Below, in pieces: positions 10,257 through 19,699 of a stretch of DNA of 41,876 bases. The notes below the pieces were generated by a model that made no database searches, was not told where the DNA came from, and was given only the letters and a program-made list of their open reading frames with translations. Within the stretch, counting starts at the first letter, position 1; each line of letters opens with the position of its first letter. The position numbers and the translations under genes were made by a program. The stretch comes from Chara braunii (Eukaryota; Streptophyta; Charophyceae; Charales; Characeae): NCBI GenBank assembly GCA_003427395.1, contig BFEA01000141.1, forward strand, positions 1,291,459 to 1,333,334. Direction: 5' to 3'.

Positions 10257-10286
10257 GCTTATCACCTTCCGCGGAAGGTTATAAGC
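10257..10286. other. 30-bp near-perfect palindrome
   Basis: The core ACCTTCCGCGGAAGGT (10264-10279) is a perfect 16-bp palindrome. It is flanked by GCTTAT and ATAAGC, which also pair, with one mismatched position between. A further hairpin (CTATCTTT / AAAGATAG) lies at about 10398-10434. Function unknown; both could form RNA or cruciform hairpins, and either could be chance. Confidence 0.6.
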
Positions 10287-10737
10287 CCCCTCCTTGCCAT
10301 CGGAGACCGGTACCCATTAGTGGTAACCCGTAAGCGCCCTATGACGGAAGTGGAGTGTCGGGTGATATCCCGTTATGGGACCGCTGAGCGCCGGACTGTC
10401 TATCTTTCCAAACAAACTTGAAAAGAAAGATAGATGCAAACTGAGGAGTCGTGTTCGCGCAGTGACCGTTGACGTCCTACTCTGTTCCGTTTTGAATTAT
10501 TTTATTAACTTATGAACTACAAATTATTAGAATATCGAATTTTGTAAAGTCATTAGAGTCTCTCATTTAGAACGCAGGGATCGCGGGGTGTACCGATCCT
10601 ATAAGAGTAGAAGGGGGCTAGTTGTCGACTACTGACCAATAGAAACGCGTAGGCAGCTCCGCTCTACTAACGCGAGTAGCCTAAAGGAGGGCAGAACGGT
10701 GAGGTGCGCCGTTGGTCAATTATTTGGGTGCGAGTGA

Positions 10738-11181
10738 GCCAGGTATCTGGCTATTCTAAACGCGGCTACGGCGTACCGAAATGGCCTGCGCGACTATAGG
10801 CCAAGGTACATGAGGTACTCCTGGATGTGGGAGCGCAAGGATGAGAAAGGTACTTTGGTTGAGATCATACCATCCTACGGAAGGCCTACGGGAGAAGTAA
10901 GGCTAAAGATTAACGTTTGTGGTCACCGGGAGCAAGAGATGAGGAGAGATGAGGGACTGCAGGCAGCGATTACCGAGGCGCGCAACAGAGCTGAGCGCAG
11001 ATGCAGGCGTGACAGGGTAACTGCAAGTATGCAAACGACGGTCACTTACCATAAGGATGACTCGTCGACTGGGACCACGACCAGGGAGGTGCAGCGCATC
11101 GATCGGGACGCCGAAGGGGAGTCTGAAATGAGTGACACGGACGCAACTCAGTCCTGGCACGGCTTGGATCAGTGGCGATAG
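10738..11181 (+). CDS. Unrecognised open reading frame
   Basis: A frame open from 10738 (after a stop at 10735-10737) to 11181; the first Met is at 10810, giving 123 residues. The protein is hydrophilic, with an aromatic start (MRYSWMWERK), many Arg/Glu residues in a likely helical middle, and an acidic C-terminal part. I recognise no domain. It is followed by further charged, coding-like frames to about 11570 (GRGRPRG, KEREADKE). It may be the remnant of a Gag-like or other element protein. Probability that it is a real gene is low to moderate. Confidence 0.3.
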   Translation, partial: ARYLAILNAATAYRNGLRDYRPRYMRYSWMWERKDEKGTLVEIIPSYGRPTGEVRLKINVCGHREQEMRRDEGLQAAITEARNRAERRCRRDRVTASMQTTVTYHKDDSSTGTTTREVQRIDRDAEGESEMSDTDATQSWHGLDQWR

Positions 11182-14100
11182 GACCACCAGCCGAAGGGAT
11201 CGGTAGAGGACGGCCCAGAGGCCAGCTCATGACGGGGAAAGGACCAGAGCCGCTAGGACGCGAGACGCAAGGGTCAACGGGCAAGGACAAAGGGCGAGCA
11301 GTTACGAGAGAGAGAGGGACGCTCGTGACTCGTGCTCAAGGGGTCGACATGTGTCACGGATCTCAAAAAGAGAGAGAGGCTGATAAAGAGACGCAAGCAA
11401 GTGCGATCGCCTATGGAAGGCAACCGAGTCATCTCCATAGTGGAGGTCACTTGTTGGTCACGGCAGCCCGTAACATACGTAGCTTTCAGCTTGTGCTCAG
11501 ATGTAGCCCTCCTTTCTTCATCATAACCACGGCAGGCATCAGATTGCGCAGACCTGTGGCTGACCGATAAATCCTTCTCAGATGAGCGAGCCGAAGGGTC
11601 CGCGCACGCTCTTCAGATGGCTCATGCGTCGCTCATGCGTGACTCGTGTGCGATGAGGTCGTTCAGGAAAGAGAAGGAGAGAGGGTTTCACCCGAAGAGA
11701 GTGGGCAGTGGTTACAGGGGGGGAGATTTTTATTACGGGAGCAGTAGAGTTTCGCTCACTCGTTCTAAGAACCACACGACAACTGCTGCTCTCCTTTTCG
11801 AATAGTTCCTCGTTCATATTTGGACTGCGGTGATTACCAGCCTTGCAAGTGAGCGGTCAAGAAAACCTTGCGTACGCGCTACGTAGTATGAGCTGGAGAG
11901 AGAGAGGCCTGTGAGAGTCACGATCAAGAACAAGAGAGGGGAAGGGAGACGACGTGTGCTCACTGAGCTTGGGCTACGGATGTCTCCCTCGTTGACATCG
12001 TTGCTGGCGAAGTGGCGAGAGTCGAGCTCAAGAAAGGGAGAGAGAGAGAGGGATCAGCCGTGACAAACACGGTGTGGGGGACTAAGAGCGATTGATATCA
12101 TTCGCCTTCGGGAGGACCAACGTCACTGCGAAAGGAAAGGGTGTGGTCGATCCTCTCCTGCACGACGCACACCGTTACTAGAGAGTCGCTCTTGCACATG
12201 AAGTACCGTGGGGATCACTTTGGCTTCCTCCTAATTGGGCAAACGAACGGAGAGAACCGCTAACCTTTTGTATGGCACGAGTGAAGTCGGGTGCCATCAA
12301 GAAGTCGATCCTAGAGAATGGAGGGAGAGAGTCCTTGTACGAAGGGTCACTGGTGACTCTGCCCTGGCCCGTCTACGGAGCTCCCAGTAGAGTCGGTGAA
12401 GTTTGTGAAGAAGGCTATGATCATGAGACACCAGTTCGACTCTGCAAACGAGTGGGAGCGGACGCACCCTTCAATTAATGTCACCTGCCCCTATTCATTG
12501 ACCTTATCCTGGCCAAGTCATGAGGAGACTGGGTGATCAAGTCGAAGAGTTGGTCAAGCGAGTAGGAAGAGCAGTGAATTGATCACATGTAATCTTGAGG
12601 CAGTATTCAAACCCCGCTTGTCAACTAGGTTCGGCGCTCAACACTGGACATCGGCAACTCTCTGTAGCTTGGCCGCCTCGTGAGGTTCTCCAGATTGAGG
12701 TGGGAATAACTGATGCATTTCTTGAACAGGGAAGTCGGCCCAGTGGAGTTTGAGCTCTAGGGAGCCCTTGTGTGGGTCAGTGGCTGACGCTGCACCTCTC
12801 TTTCCCAATTGTCTCACCTCTGTTATTGCGCAAATAACCCTACCTCACCCTCTCGCTTGCTGCAGAGTCGCTGACTCAGTGCAAGACCATAATGATCTTA
12901 TTGGATATCTAAGATTAGTGTTTAAGCTAAGAGAAGAGGGAGTGATGAGACATGTGGTGACCACACGCAATGGGTGATAGTAGAATGGATCTTTAACAAG
13001 AGCGGGAAAGATGTTAGTCATCAGTCTTAAATGAAAATAAGCTGAAGTGACAGTTGAATAAGGGCCTGATCATCGCAAGGAAAACCGCCATTTACCAACA
13101 GTCAAGTTAATGCTCTCTCCTTGTGATCACTTAGTATGGTTGTTAAGCTATTGCCTAAACACGAGTCTTTATGCTATCTGAGCGAGTCTGAGGTACTCGG
13201 TAGTTGGGGATGACGGGTAAACTGCACCTACTGAGGAGGAAGAATAGCTGAATAACAAATAAGGTATTTGTCTACTTCTCCACTCTATGTTCGTCATTTT
13301 TCCCATTTGGCTGTCATGTTGTAAGATCTGTCAGGCAATGTGATCGCGAATGGGTCAATCATGCGACAAGTGGATTCTGTCTTGCCCATCTCATAATCGT
13401 ACTACCTGTGAAGTGGAAACGCGAGGACGTGTTAACTGGGAATCGATTGGCTTGATGACAGGCGTGAGCAAGATAATTATTGTTAAGTTTGAACTTTGAA
13501 CCCTCTAATTAGCAGGCTAGATCACTCTCACGCAAGGGAAATCAGGGGATGCGGTCCCGAAACCAATCTGGGCCTACTCGGTCTTTCTCTATTAACGATG
13601 CATGGATGGGGAAAAGGGAAACAGTTTTGAGGAGAATTGCATATCTCCTTGCGAAGCTACTACTTGACGGGGACTAATAAATCCTTTTTTTTTACTTGAA
13701 CCAAGTCAAAAGATAGTCGCCTCTTATGCATCTCTCCATAGGGAAAAGGTGGAAAAGGTCGAGATTAAGGGTTTAATTTCTGTTGTATCATTCCTCTATT
13801 AAACCTCAAGCGAGATCGAGTATGATTTTCCTGTGAGCAAACCATGATTTGCCTATGAGCAAGCCATGATTTGGCTGTGAGCAAACCATGATTTGCCTAT
13901 GAGCAAGCCATGATTTTCCTGTGAGCAAACCCTGTTTGGTTACCGTATTGTTGGGAGACCGCATGCAGTAGGAGAAATTATATAAGACAATACGTCCCGT
14001 CTTGACCGAACACTTGAGTGGGATCAATACAAGTCGTCGAAAACATCTCTCTTTGAGCTCGAGTTGAGTTTGCACTCATATTCATAGTACTGAGTACAGA

Positions 14101-14700
14101 CTTATCTCGTGCTTAGACTTATTAATCCGGTTCAGGACATGTTTGGAGTTCATATTCGTCTTTCTTTTAGCTAAGGTTTGGGCTTAATTACATCTGATAA
14201 ACAAAATTAAGCACCAGGATCAGAAGGAACGTACGATAAGCGGGGGAAATTTTTGTACCCTGGACCCCTGCTTTCAAATGAGGGAGATACCCCTGGGATT
14301 CCAATGATCAGGTCCCCTGTACTGAGGGAAGGGTACTCTGGCTTCAGTAGCAGGGTGCAGAGGCTGATGCTATTCACTAGGCCCTCATGAAAATCCGTTC
14401 TAGTGATGTTGATGTGAACCAAGGCTAAACAGCCCGAGGTGGACAGCATGAGTCATACATAAACGGTTACACAAGTTACAGTCTTGCTCAGGACCTGGGC
14501 AGTTTTGCAGCTCGTCAAAACTCAAACTCATGCACGAGGTAGAAATGGTGCTTCGCATATTGACACCAAAATACGATCTATTGCCAGCTACAATCAGTGA
14601 ACTAGGCATATGTCTCCAATGACAGCGTACCTGCCCAACACCCAGTGGGAGGGGTTATCATTCAGAGTGACAAGCAACCACTGAACCAGAGCCGATCGTG
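11182..14700. other. Long unassigned region with weakly coding-like fragments
   Basis: There are GA-rich stretches (11880-12060) and a 68-codon frame at 12272-12478 beginning MARVKSGAIKK, with no recognisable domain. From 12480 to 14700 I see no convincing coding sequence, RNA gene or transposon boundary apart from the 22-bp tandem repeat at 13822. Base composition is closer to neutral than in the chromovirus genes. It may be a decayed element whose family I cannot name. Confidence 0.4.
13822..13931. repeat. 22-bp minisatellite, five units
   Basis: Five 22-bp units of the form ATGATTTNCCTRTGAGCAARCC. Units 1 and 5 are identical and units 2 and 4 are identical, giving an A-B-C-B-A order. No unique spacers lie between units. 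Confidence 0.9.
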
Positions 14701-16381
14701 ATCTACCCTATGTTACCGCGCGTTCATTGAACGCGCGTTTCGCGTTCAGGATTTGAACGCGGTGAACGCGCATTCAGTGAACGGGGGTAAATGCGTTTGA
14801 CGCGTTTGCGCAGGGGGTTGTGCGGGGTGGGGGAGGCCTTTGGGCAGTGGGGGGAGCGGCGGCGGTGCTTGGGGAGGCTGTGGGCAGTGCGGGGAGCAGC
14901 GGTGCTGCTTAGGGGGTATGTGGGCCAGTGCCCTAGACGAAAGGGTAAAAAAAATAAAAATAAAAGAATGTGCGTGAATTTGTGTGTGTGTGTGTGTGTG
15001 TGTGCGTGTGTGAATGTGTGTGTGTGTGTGTATGATCCTTCTTTTTTTTCCGGGGGGGTGGGGGAAACCCCCTAACATGGCTCAGACGGCCCATGCAGGG
15101 TGTCTTAGGGGTCCTCGCAGCCATGGGGCTGTCTCTTATACACATCTAGATGTGTATAAGAGACAGGAATTTGTGTGTGTGCGTGTGTGAATGTGTGTGT
15201 GTGTGTGTATGATCCTTCTTTTTTTTCCGGGGGGGTGGGGGAAACCCCCTAACATGGCTCAGACGGCCCATGCAGGGTGTCTTAGGGGTCCTCGCAGCCA
15301 TGTGGCTCAGACCCCCCCACTCAAATCGAGGCAGGCAGCAAGTATGAGGTGAGCACAAGCTGGCCGAATTTATGCCCACACACACACGTTCAGATCTGTG
15401 CTTCAGCAGTTATGGGTTGCTCACGATGCTAGGCCGTGGTGGTCTCTGCACGTACAGCACATATTCCTAAGAAAAAAGAAAAGGAGAAAAAGAGAAAAAC
15501 AAGAAAGAAAAAAAAACAAAAGAAAAGAATGAATCTTCTGCAGAACATGGAATAATACAGTCTCTTTTGTGCATCTGCTGAGTAGAGGCCGTTAGGGCCA
15601 CTGCACGTATTCCTAAGAAAAGCAAGAAAAATGAGAAAAAACAAAAACAAAAGAAAAATCGTTTCTCTTTTCTTAGGAATACGTGCAGTGGCCCTAAGGG
15701 CCTCGACTCAGCACATGCACAAAAGACACTGTATTATTCCATGTTCTGCAAAAGATTCATTCTTTTCTTTTTTTTTCTTTTTTTTCTTGTTTTTCTTTTT
15801 TTCTCCTTTTTTTTTTTCTTAGGAATACGTGCTGTACGTGCAGAGACCACCACGGCCTAGCATCGTGAGCAACCCATAGCTGCTGAAACACAGATCTGAA
15901 CGTGTGTGTGTGTGCATAAATTCGGCCAGCTCGTGCTCTACCTCATGCTTGCTGCCTTCCTCGATTTGGGAGGGTGGGTCTGAGCCACATGGCTGCGAGG
16001 ACCCCTCAGACAGCCTGCATGGGTCGTCTAAGCCATGTTAGGGGGTTTCCCCCACCCCCCTGAAAAAAAAAGAAGGATCATACACACACACACACACACA
16101 CATTCACACACACATAATGGTGGGGGGTGACGCTGTACTTGTGGCGGGGGTGGTGGTACTCCACGGAGGCTTTTTTTTCACTTTTGGGGTTTGTTAAACA
16201 AGTGCCACCACCCCGTAGCCCCCGATGCGCGCGCGCGCCCCGCGGGCTCGCGTTCAATTTTCTCGTGCGCGCGCGCGCAGCGCGTTTGAACGCGATTGAG
16301 CGCGGGTCCAGGGGGTATGAACGCGCGCGTTTGAACGTGAACACGCGTTCACGGCGTTCAAACAGTTGCAAAATCTACCCT
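14701..16381. mobile_element. Fold-back (long terminal inverted repeat) DNA element with 9-bp target duplication
   Basis: ATCTACCCT at 14701-14709 and again at 16373-16381 flanks a large imperfect palindrome centred near 15645. Matching inverted blocks include TAGGGCCACTGCACGTATTCC (15593) with its complement (15675); the TAGGCCGTGGTGGTCTCTGC block (15431) with its complement (15837); and GGTTTCCCCC with CATGTTAGGGGG. Subterminal GAACGCG/CGCGTTCA motifs are repeated at both ends. It encodes nothing. Long inverted repeats with 9-bp duplications fit Mutator-like fold-back elements, though the outermost bases pair poorly. CA/GT tracts lie in both arms. The left arm is lengthened by an assembly artefact at 15129-15303. 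Confidence 0.75.
15129..15166. other. Tn5 mosaic-end dimer: Nextera mate-pair junction adapter (artefact)
   Basis: CTGTCTCTTATACACATCT is followed immediately by its reverse complement AGATGTGTATAAGAGACAG. This 38-bp palindrome is the known Nextera mate-pair circularisation junction, not genomic sequence. The sequence after it (15167-15303) repeats that before it (14976-15128), so the assembly joined two overlapping reads through untrimmed adapter. Confidence 0.98.
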
Positions 16382-16775
16382 GTAGAGAGCTGCAGCGACG
16401 AATGGTCAGCTGGGAACTTTAGTGAGGCCCTGGCTGTCATCTGTTCTTGTTGAGTTCTGGTTGTGGATTGTTCATTCCTACTTAGTGTTAGGTTGCTGCT
16501 AGAGTGCCTTGGATTCAGCTCGGTTGCCTTGAGCCCCCTTCCTGCCAGATCTGGAGTTAGTATTTGGAGGTGAAACCAAGAGTCCCTTGGGACCTCCGTC
16601 TATGGGGACGCTTGACGTACTCTCTGACAGTGACGACGAAACTGAGATCAGAATAGCAAAACTGGGGCAGGCCACATCTCATTGCTTGTAATATAGCAGG
16701 GGACGAGTGGTCCCGATATTAATAATGTGCATGGTATGCCTAATATATAGTAGATATATATATCGTCACAAACAA
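16382..16775. other. No gene seen
   Basis: About 400 bp of unique-looking sequence between the fold-back element and the PLE 3' end. It becomes AT-rich near 16740-16790 (TATATA runs), where the PLE terminates. Confidence 0.5.
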
Positions 16776-16789
16776 TATATATTGTCACA

Positions 16790-17545
16790 AAACTATTGAC
16801 TACATGTGTAAGCACGTGAAGTAGAAGAAGAAATAAGATGAGCAAAGAAAAGAAAAATGAAAGGACAGACAGGCAAAGAGAGACAAACCAGAATGACACA
16901 AAACAGTGTCCTTTTATTCTTTGTTTCACTGTATTCTTATTTCTTTCAGTGTTTAACAAAAACAGTTTACACTGAATCAAAGGACAAAAATCAGAAACAA
17001 AGACACATTGAAATCATTCAGTTTCTCAGTCTTCTTAACGCCTCCTCCACTATGCCTCTAACGTACAAGGCTCGCCACGTTGATGAAGTTGAGCGCGAGC
17101 TGCCCCCATCCCCGTATGCCATAACAGCCCACTTGCACGCTATGGGAAAGAGGCAGAGTGAAGGAAGAGGTGTTAAACACAAGGAAGAGAGGAGCAGAAA
17201 AGGAAAACCGATAGGCAGAGGGAGAAAAAATAAAAAAAAAGTGACCCACACATCTTCTTTCTTTCACTGCATTCTTCTTTCTTTCACAGTCTTGCAGTTT
17301 TGGTGAAGAGTCCACCACGTTCGCTTTTCAGCACACCTGCAATTCCTTCTTCATTTTTCATCTTCATTTTCACCCTTCGGACTTTTCTTTTGAGGGTGTT
17401 ACGGTGCAGGGTACAAACAAAGTAAGATGACACAAACTTATGTTCTTCTTTTACTGCATTCTTCACAGTTTTGCAGTTTTAGTGAAGGGTTCCCCACCTT
17501 TGCACATTCTTGTACAATCTTTTCAGCGCACCTGCACATTTTTGT
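16790..17545 (-). repeat. 3' untranslated region of the PLE
   Basis: Shared almost base for base with 27366-28100 and, for its last 270 bases, with 23592-23860. It holds the conserved hairpin (GCTCGC 17070-17075 with GCGAGC 17095-17100) and a diverged tandem repeat near 17250-17560 (CACAGT(C/T)TTGCAGTTTT(G/A)GTGAAG in both units). On the plus strand a short frame TYKARHVDEVEREL is open here and in the 27.6-kb copy, and recognisable in the inverted copy at 7.2 kb. The stem covariation makes RNA structure the better explanation than coding. Confidence 0.75.
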
Positions 17546-17547
17546 CA

Positions 17548-17853
17548 GGGTGAAAGGTACGTCTGAGTAAGACCCTCACAACAGATAGGACAATTGTCAT
17601 AAGGATGCGGGCGATGGTAGCAGCCCTCCCGCTGATCTACAGGACGAAAACCATTCAGGTAAGCAACGTCGTCAAAGCAGGAGCCAGGGCGGCTACCATT
17701 AACCATACCTCTGAAGCATGCACGACAGAGGGCATGCCGGTTTGCAGGCCATGACGATTGTGGGGCGTTCACCATCACAGTTAAGTGCACATTCACTATA
17801 GCGCCCGCAGGCACAGATGGGACATGCTGCATCTGGATGTAGAGGATGTTCAC
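17548..17853 (-). pseudogene. Second zinc-finger segment downstream of the Josephin ORF, out of frame
   Basis: After the stop of the Josephin frame, another frame carries ALCRACF, then GCYHRPHPYDNCPICCEGL, ending at a stop near 17548. The final Cys/His cluster with CPIC resembles the end of the first finger (GCHLYP...CPIC), so it may be a second RING-like half. The second copy (28101-28260) keeps the same segment nearly unchanged (GCYHRPHPYDSCPICHEGL), which suggests that it is genuinely translated in intact elements. It would then be joined to the Josephin frame, from which a frame difference near 17720 now separates it. Confidence 0.5.
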
Positions 17854-19321
17854 AATCCGGATACAGGTGGCATCCCTGCCGACAGCGGGCCCAAAAAATT
17901 ATACAATTGAAGTGATGTCGACAAAGTCGATGCTTTCCACAACCAAGTCTAACTCTGTCAGTGATCTCATAAAGGAGGTCACAAGGTGTTAGTGCAGCAT
18001 GTGGGGGAATGAAGACTAAAGCGGGCACGGTGACATACATTAAGGTAGGCACGGAGACAGACGCAGAAACGGGCATGGAGACAGGTGTGGAGGCAGGCAC
18101 AGAGACAGGTGCAGAGGTGGGGACGGAAGTAAACGTAGTACCCATAGAGTCGGTAATCTGGGAGGAGACAGACACAGAAACAGGCACAGAGACAGGCACG
18201 GAGGCAGGCACAGAGATAGGCGTAGAGGCGGGCATGGAAGTACACGAGGTACCCATAGGGTCAACGACCTGGAACAGTTGCAGGTTAGGGTAATTACGCA
18301 CGAGATCACTGATGGCAGTAATAGTTTGCACCATAGCACCGCCATTCCATAATTCCCAAGAACCAGAGGCACGGACAAGAGCGGTGTAGTGGCCAGGAGC
18401 ATGTAGAATATAGGCACAATCGTGCGAACAGCGGTCCGGGTCGCCACCCGAAGGGGCACGCTGCATATCAAGTCGGCGCCTTATCAAAGCAGTCTCCAAA
18501 ACAGAGACATTGAATCCCCCATGTCGAATGTAATTACTATCCTGTGGGGGATGCAGAGTCGGGTTATCGCCATATAACTCACGTTCCTGAGCATCAAGAT
18601 CGGAAGAAATTACCAAGAAATCAGAGTGAGTACATGGTTCTCGACGATAGGCTTGCAGGCAGACGTTAGTAGCAGCGATGCCACACAAATTCGGTGAAGG
18701 CCAGTCAGACGGATTTTCTTTAGAATCTCCTACAATCCCCTTGCCAAGTTCATCCTCGGATAGCCCCTCGCCATCATCCCTCCTGTTTTGTGTTTGTCGC
18801 GTTGCAGAAAGGTCTGCAATCGAAGAGCGTTGCAAGGGTGGTAAGGATGCTTGGGGCAGCAAAAGACGAGGACGAGATGTTGGGGAGGGCTGTGGTGGGG
18901 AAAATGAAGGGGTTCTTCTTCGTCCAAGAACAGNGATGGAGGAAAGGGGAGTAAGTTGAGGTTGGGAAGTAGGTCGAAGTCGGCGTCTAGGACGACGAAG
19001 AAGGCTTTCTGCAGGGGCAGAACATGATGACGGAGTCTGTGTGGACGAAGTGGTTTGTGGATTAGGAAGAGGGGTAACGGATGGAGACAAAACCAGGGGA
19101 GGTAGGAGTGGTGAAGACAGGGGTGGTAGAGTTGTCAGAAGGTCGATAACAGATGGCGATAAAACCAGGGGAAATATAGGCGGTGAAGACGGGGGGGATG
19201 AAGTCAGGGGTGTTGAAGTGGCTGAAGCAGAGACAGGGGGGGCAGTCGTAGGTGAGACCCGAAGAGGGGACTCTGCAGGTGGTAATGCAGGCATGGCCAC
19301 GAATGCCATGGAGGAACGCAC
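17699..19321 (-). CDS. Josephin-like cysteine protease with RING-like zinc finger, PLE-encoded
   Basis: 540 residues with one undetermined residue. Residues 1-200 are Pro/Ser/Thr-rich linker. About 205-355 match the Josephin deubiquitinase fold: nucleophile Cys213 (NLCGIAATN), a LDAQERELYG helix like the LDxxE block of ataxin-3, GGFNVSVLETAL like its FSIQVI segment, His311 (APGHYTAL) and Asn326 (WELWNGG). The His-Asn spacing of 15 equals that of ataxin-3, and the Cys-His spacing (98) is close to its 105. A VSVP-type repeat (about 365-425) follows, then a RING-like cluster: C461, H464, C467, H469, C480, C484, C490, C500, C503. Family knowledge predicts ubiquitin removal; a RING would recruit an E2. 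Start Met is provisional, since the RT frame runs into the same linker upstream in another frame. Confidence 0.7.
   Translation of the reverse strand: MRSSMAFVAMPALPPAESPLRVSPTTAPPVSASATSTPLTSSPPSSPPIFPLVLSPSVIDLLTTLPPLSSPLLPPLVLSPSVTPLPNPQTTSSTQTPSSCSAPAESLLRRPRRRLRPTSQPQLTPLSSIXVLGRRRTPSFSPPQPSPTSRPRLLLPQASLPPLQRSSIADLSATRQTQNRRDDGEGLSEDELGKGIVGDSKENPSDWPSPNLCGIAATNVCLQAYRREPCTHSDFLVISSDLDAQERELYGDNPTLHPPQDSNYIRHGGFNVSVLETALIRRRLDMQRAPSGGDPDRCSHDCAYILHAPGHYTALVRASGSWELWNGGAMVQTITAISDLVRNYPNLQLFQVVDPMGTSCTSMPASTPISVPASVPVSVPVSVSVSSQITDSMGTTFTSVPTSAPVSVPASTPVSMPVSASVSVPTLMYVTVPALVFIPPHAALTPCDLLYEITDRVRLGCGKHRLCRHHFNCIIFWARCRQGCHLYPDCEHPLHPDAACPICACGRYSECALNCDGERPTIVMACKPACPLSCMLQRYG
18010..18250. 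repeat. Coding minisatellite (about 12-bp units)
   Basis: Units like GGCACRGAGACA repeat with variation. On the minus strand they encode a VSVP/VSVS-type low-complexity linker between the Josephin domain and the zinc finger. The counterpart in the second copy (28550-28760) has a different unit arrangement and number. Confidence 0.8.
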
Positions 19322-19465
19322 CCAAGGGCGACAAAGCAGTTGCGGTGGTCACGGATGCCATGGAGGAACACACCGAGACCAAGGGCGACACAACGGTTGT
19401 GGTGGCACCGGATGCCATGGAGGAACACAGCGAGACCAAGGGCAACACAGCAGTTGCAGGTCGTG
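19305..19465. repeat. 52-57-bp tandem repeat in the RT-Josephin linker
   Basis: Three units begin GCCATGGAGGAAC at 19305, 19357 and 19414. The differing lengths (52 and 57) shift the reading frame of the Pro/Ser-rich linker, a plausible cause of the frame change between the RT and Josephin parts. Confidence 0.85.
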
Positions 19466-19699
19466 TTGCTCCTGCGGAATCAATCGTAGAAGCAACCAAG
19501 GCCGATGAGGAAGAGGTTGCGAACCGGAAAGGGGCAGCCAGGGTCACAAACGACATGGAAGGGGTTACTAAGACTGATGAGGATGCAGGTGCGGTAGACG
19601 CAAGTAATGAAGAAGAGACTGTGATCGGTGTGACAGGCGCCGATAATGAAGAAGGGGTTGTGACAGGCGTGGTCCGAGGACAGTGTGTGGATACCCGAG

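Noticed and set aside
10141-10284. 47-codon ORF beginning MPKFCMSKDK with CSVCC
   Set aside because: Short, no recognisable family, and its end lies inside the palindrome; chance cannot be excluded.
13822-13931. Direct repeats resembling a CRISPR array
   Set aside because: The 22-bp units abut without unique spacers, and the window is eukaryotic.
14933-15145. ORF beginning MCIRDS
   Set aside because: It starts inside the Tn5 mosaic-end dimer and is a recognised sequencing-adapter artefact.
17066-17110. Hammerhead-like GTTGATGAAG in the 3' hairpin
   Set aside because: No GAAA partner or stem II; the CUGAUGA core is absent in all copies.
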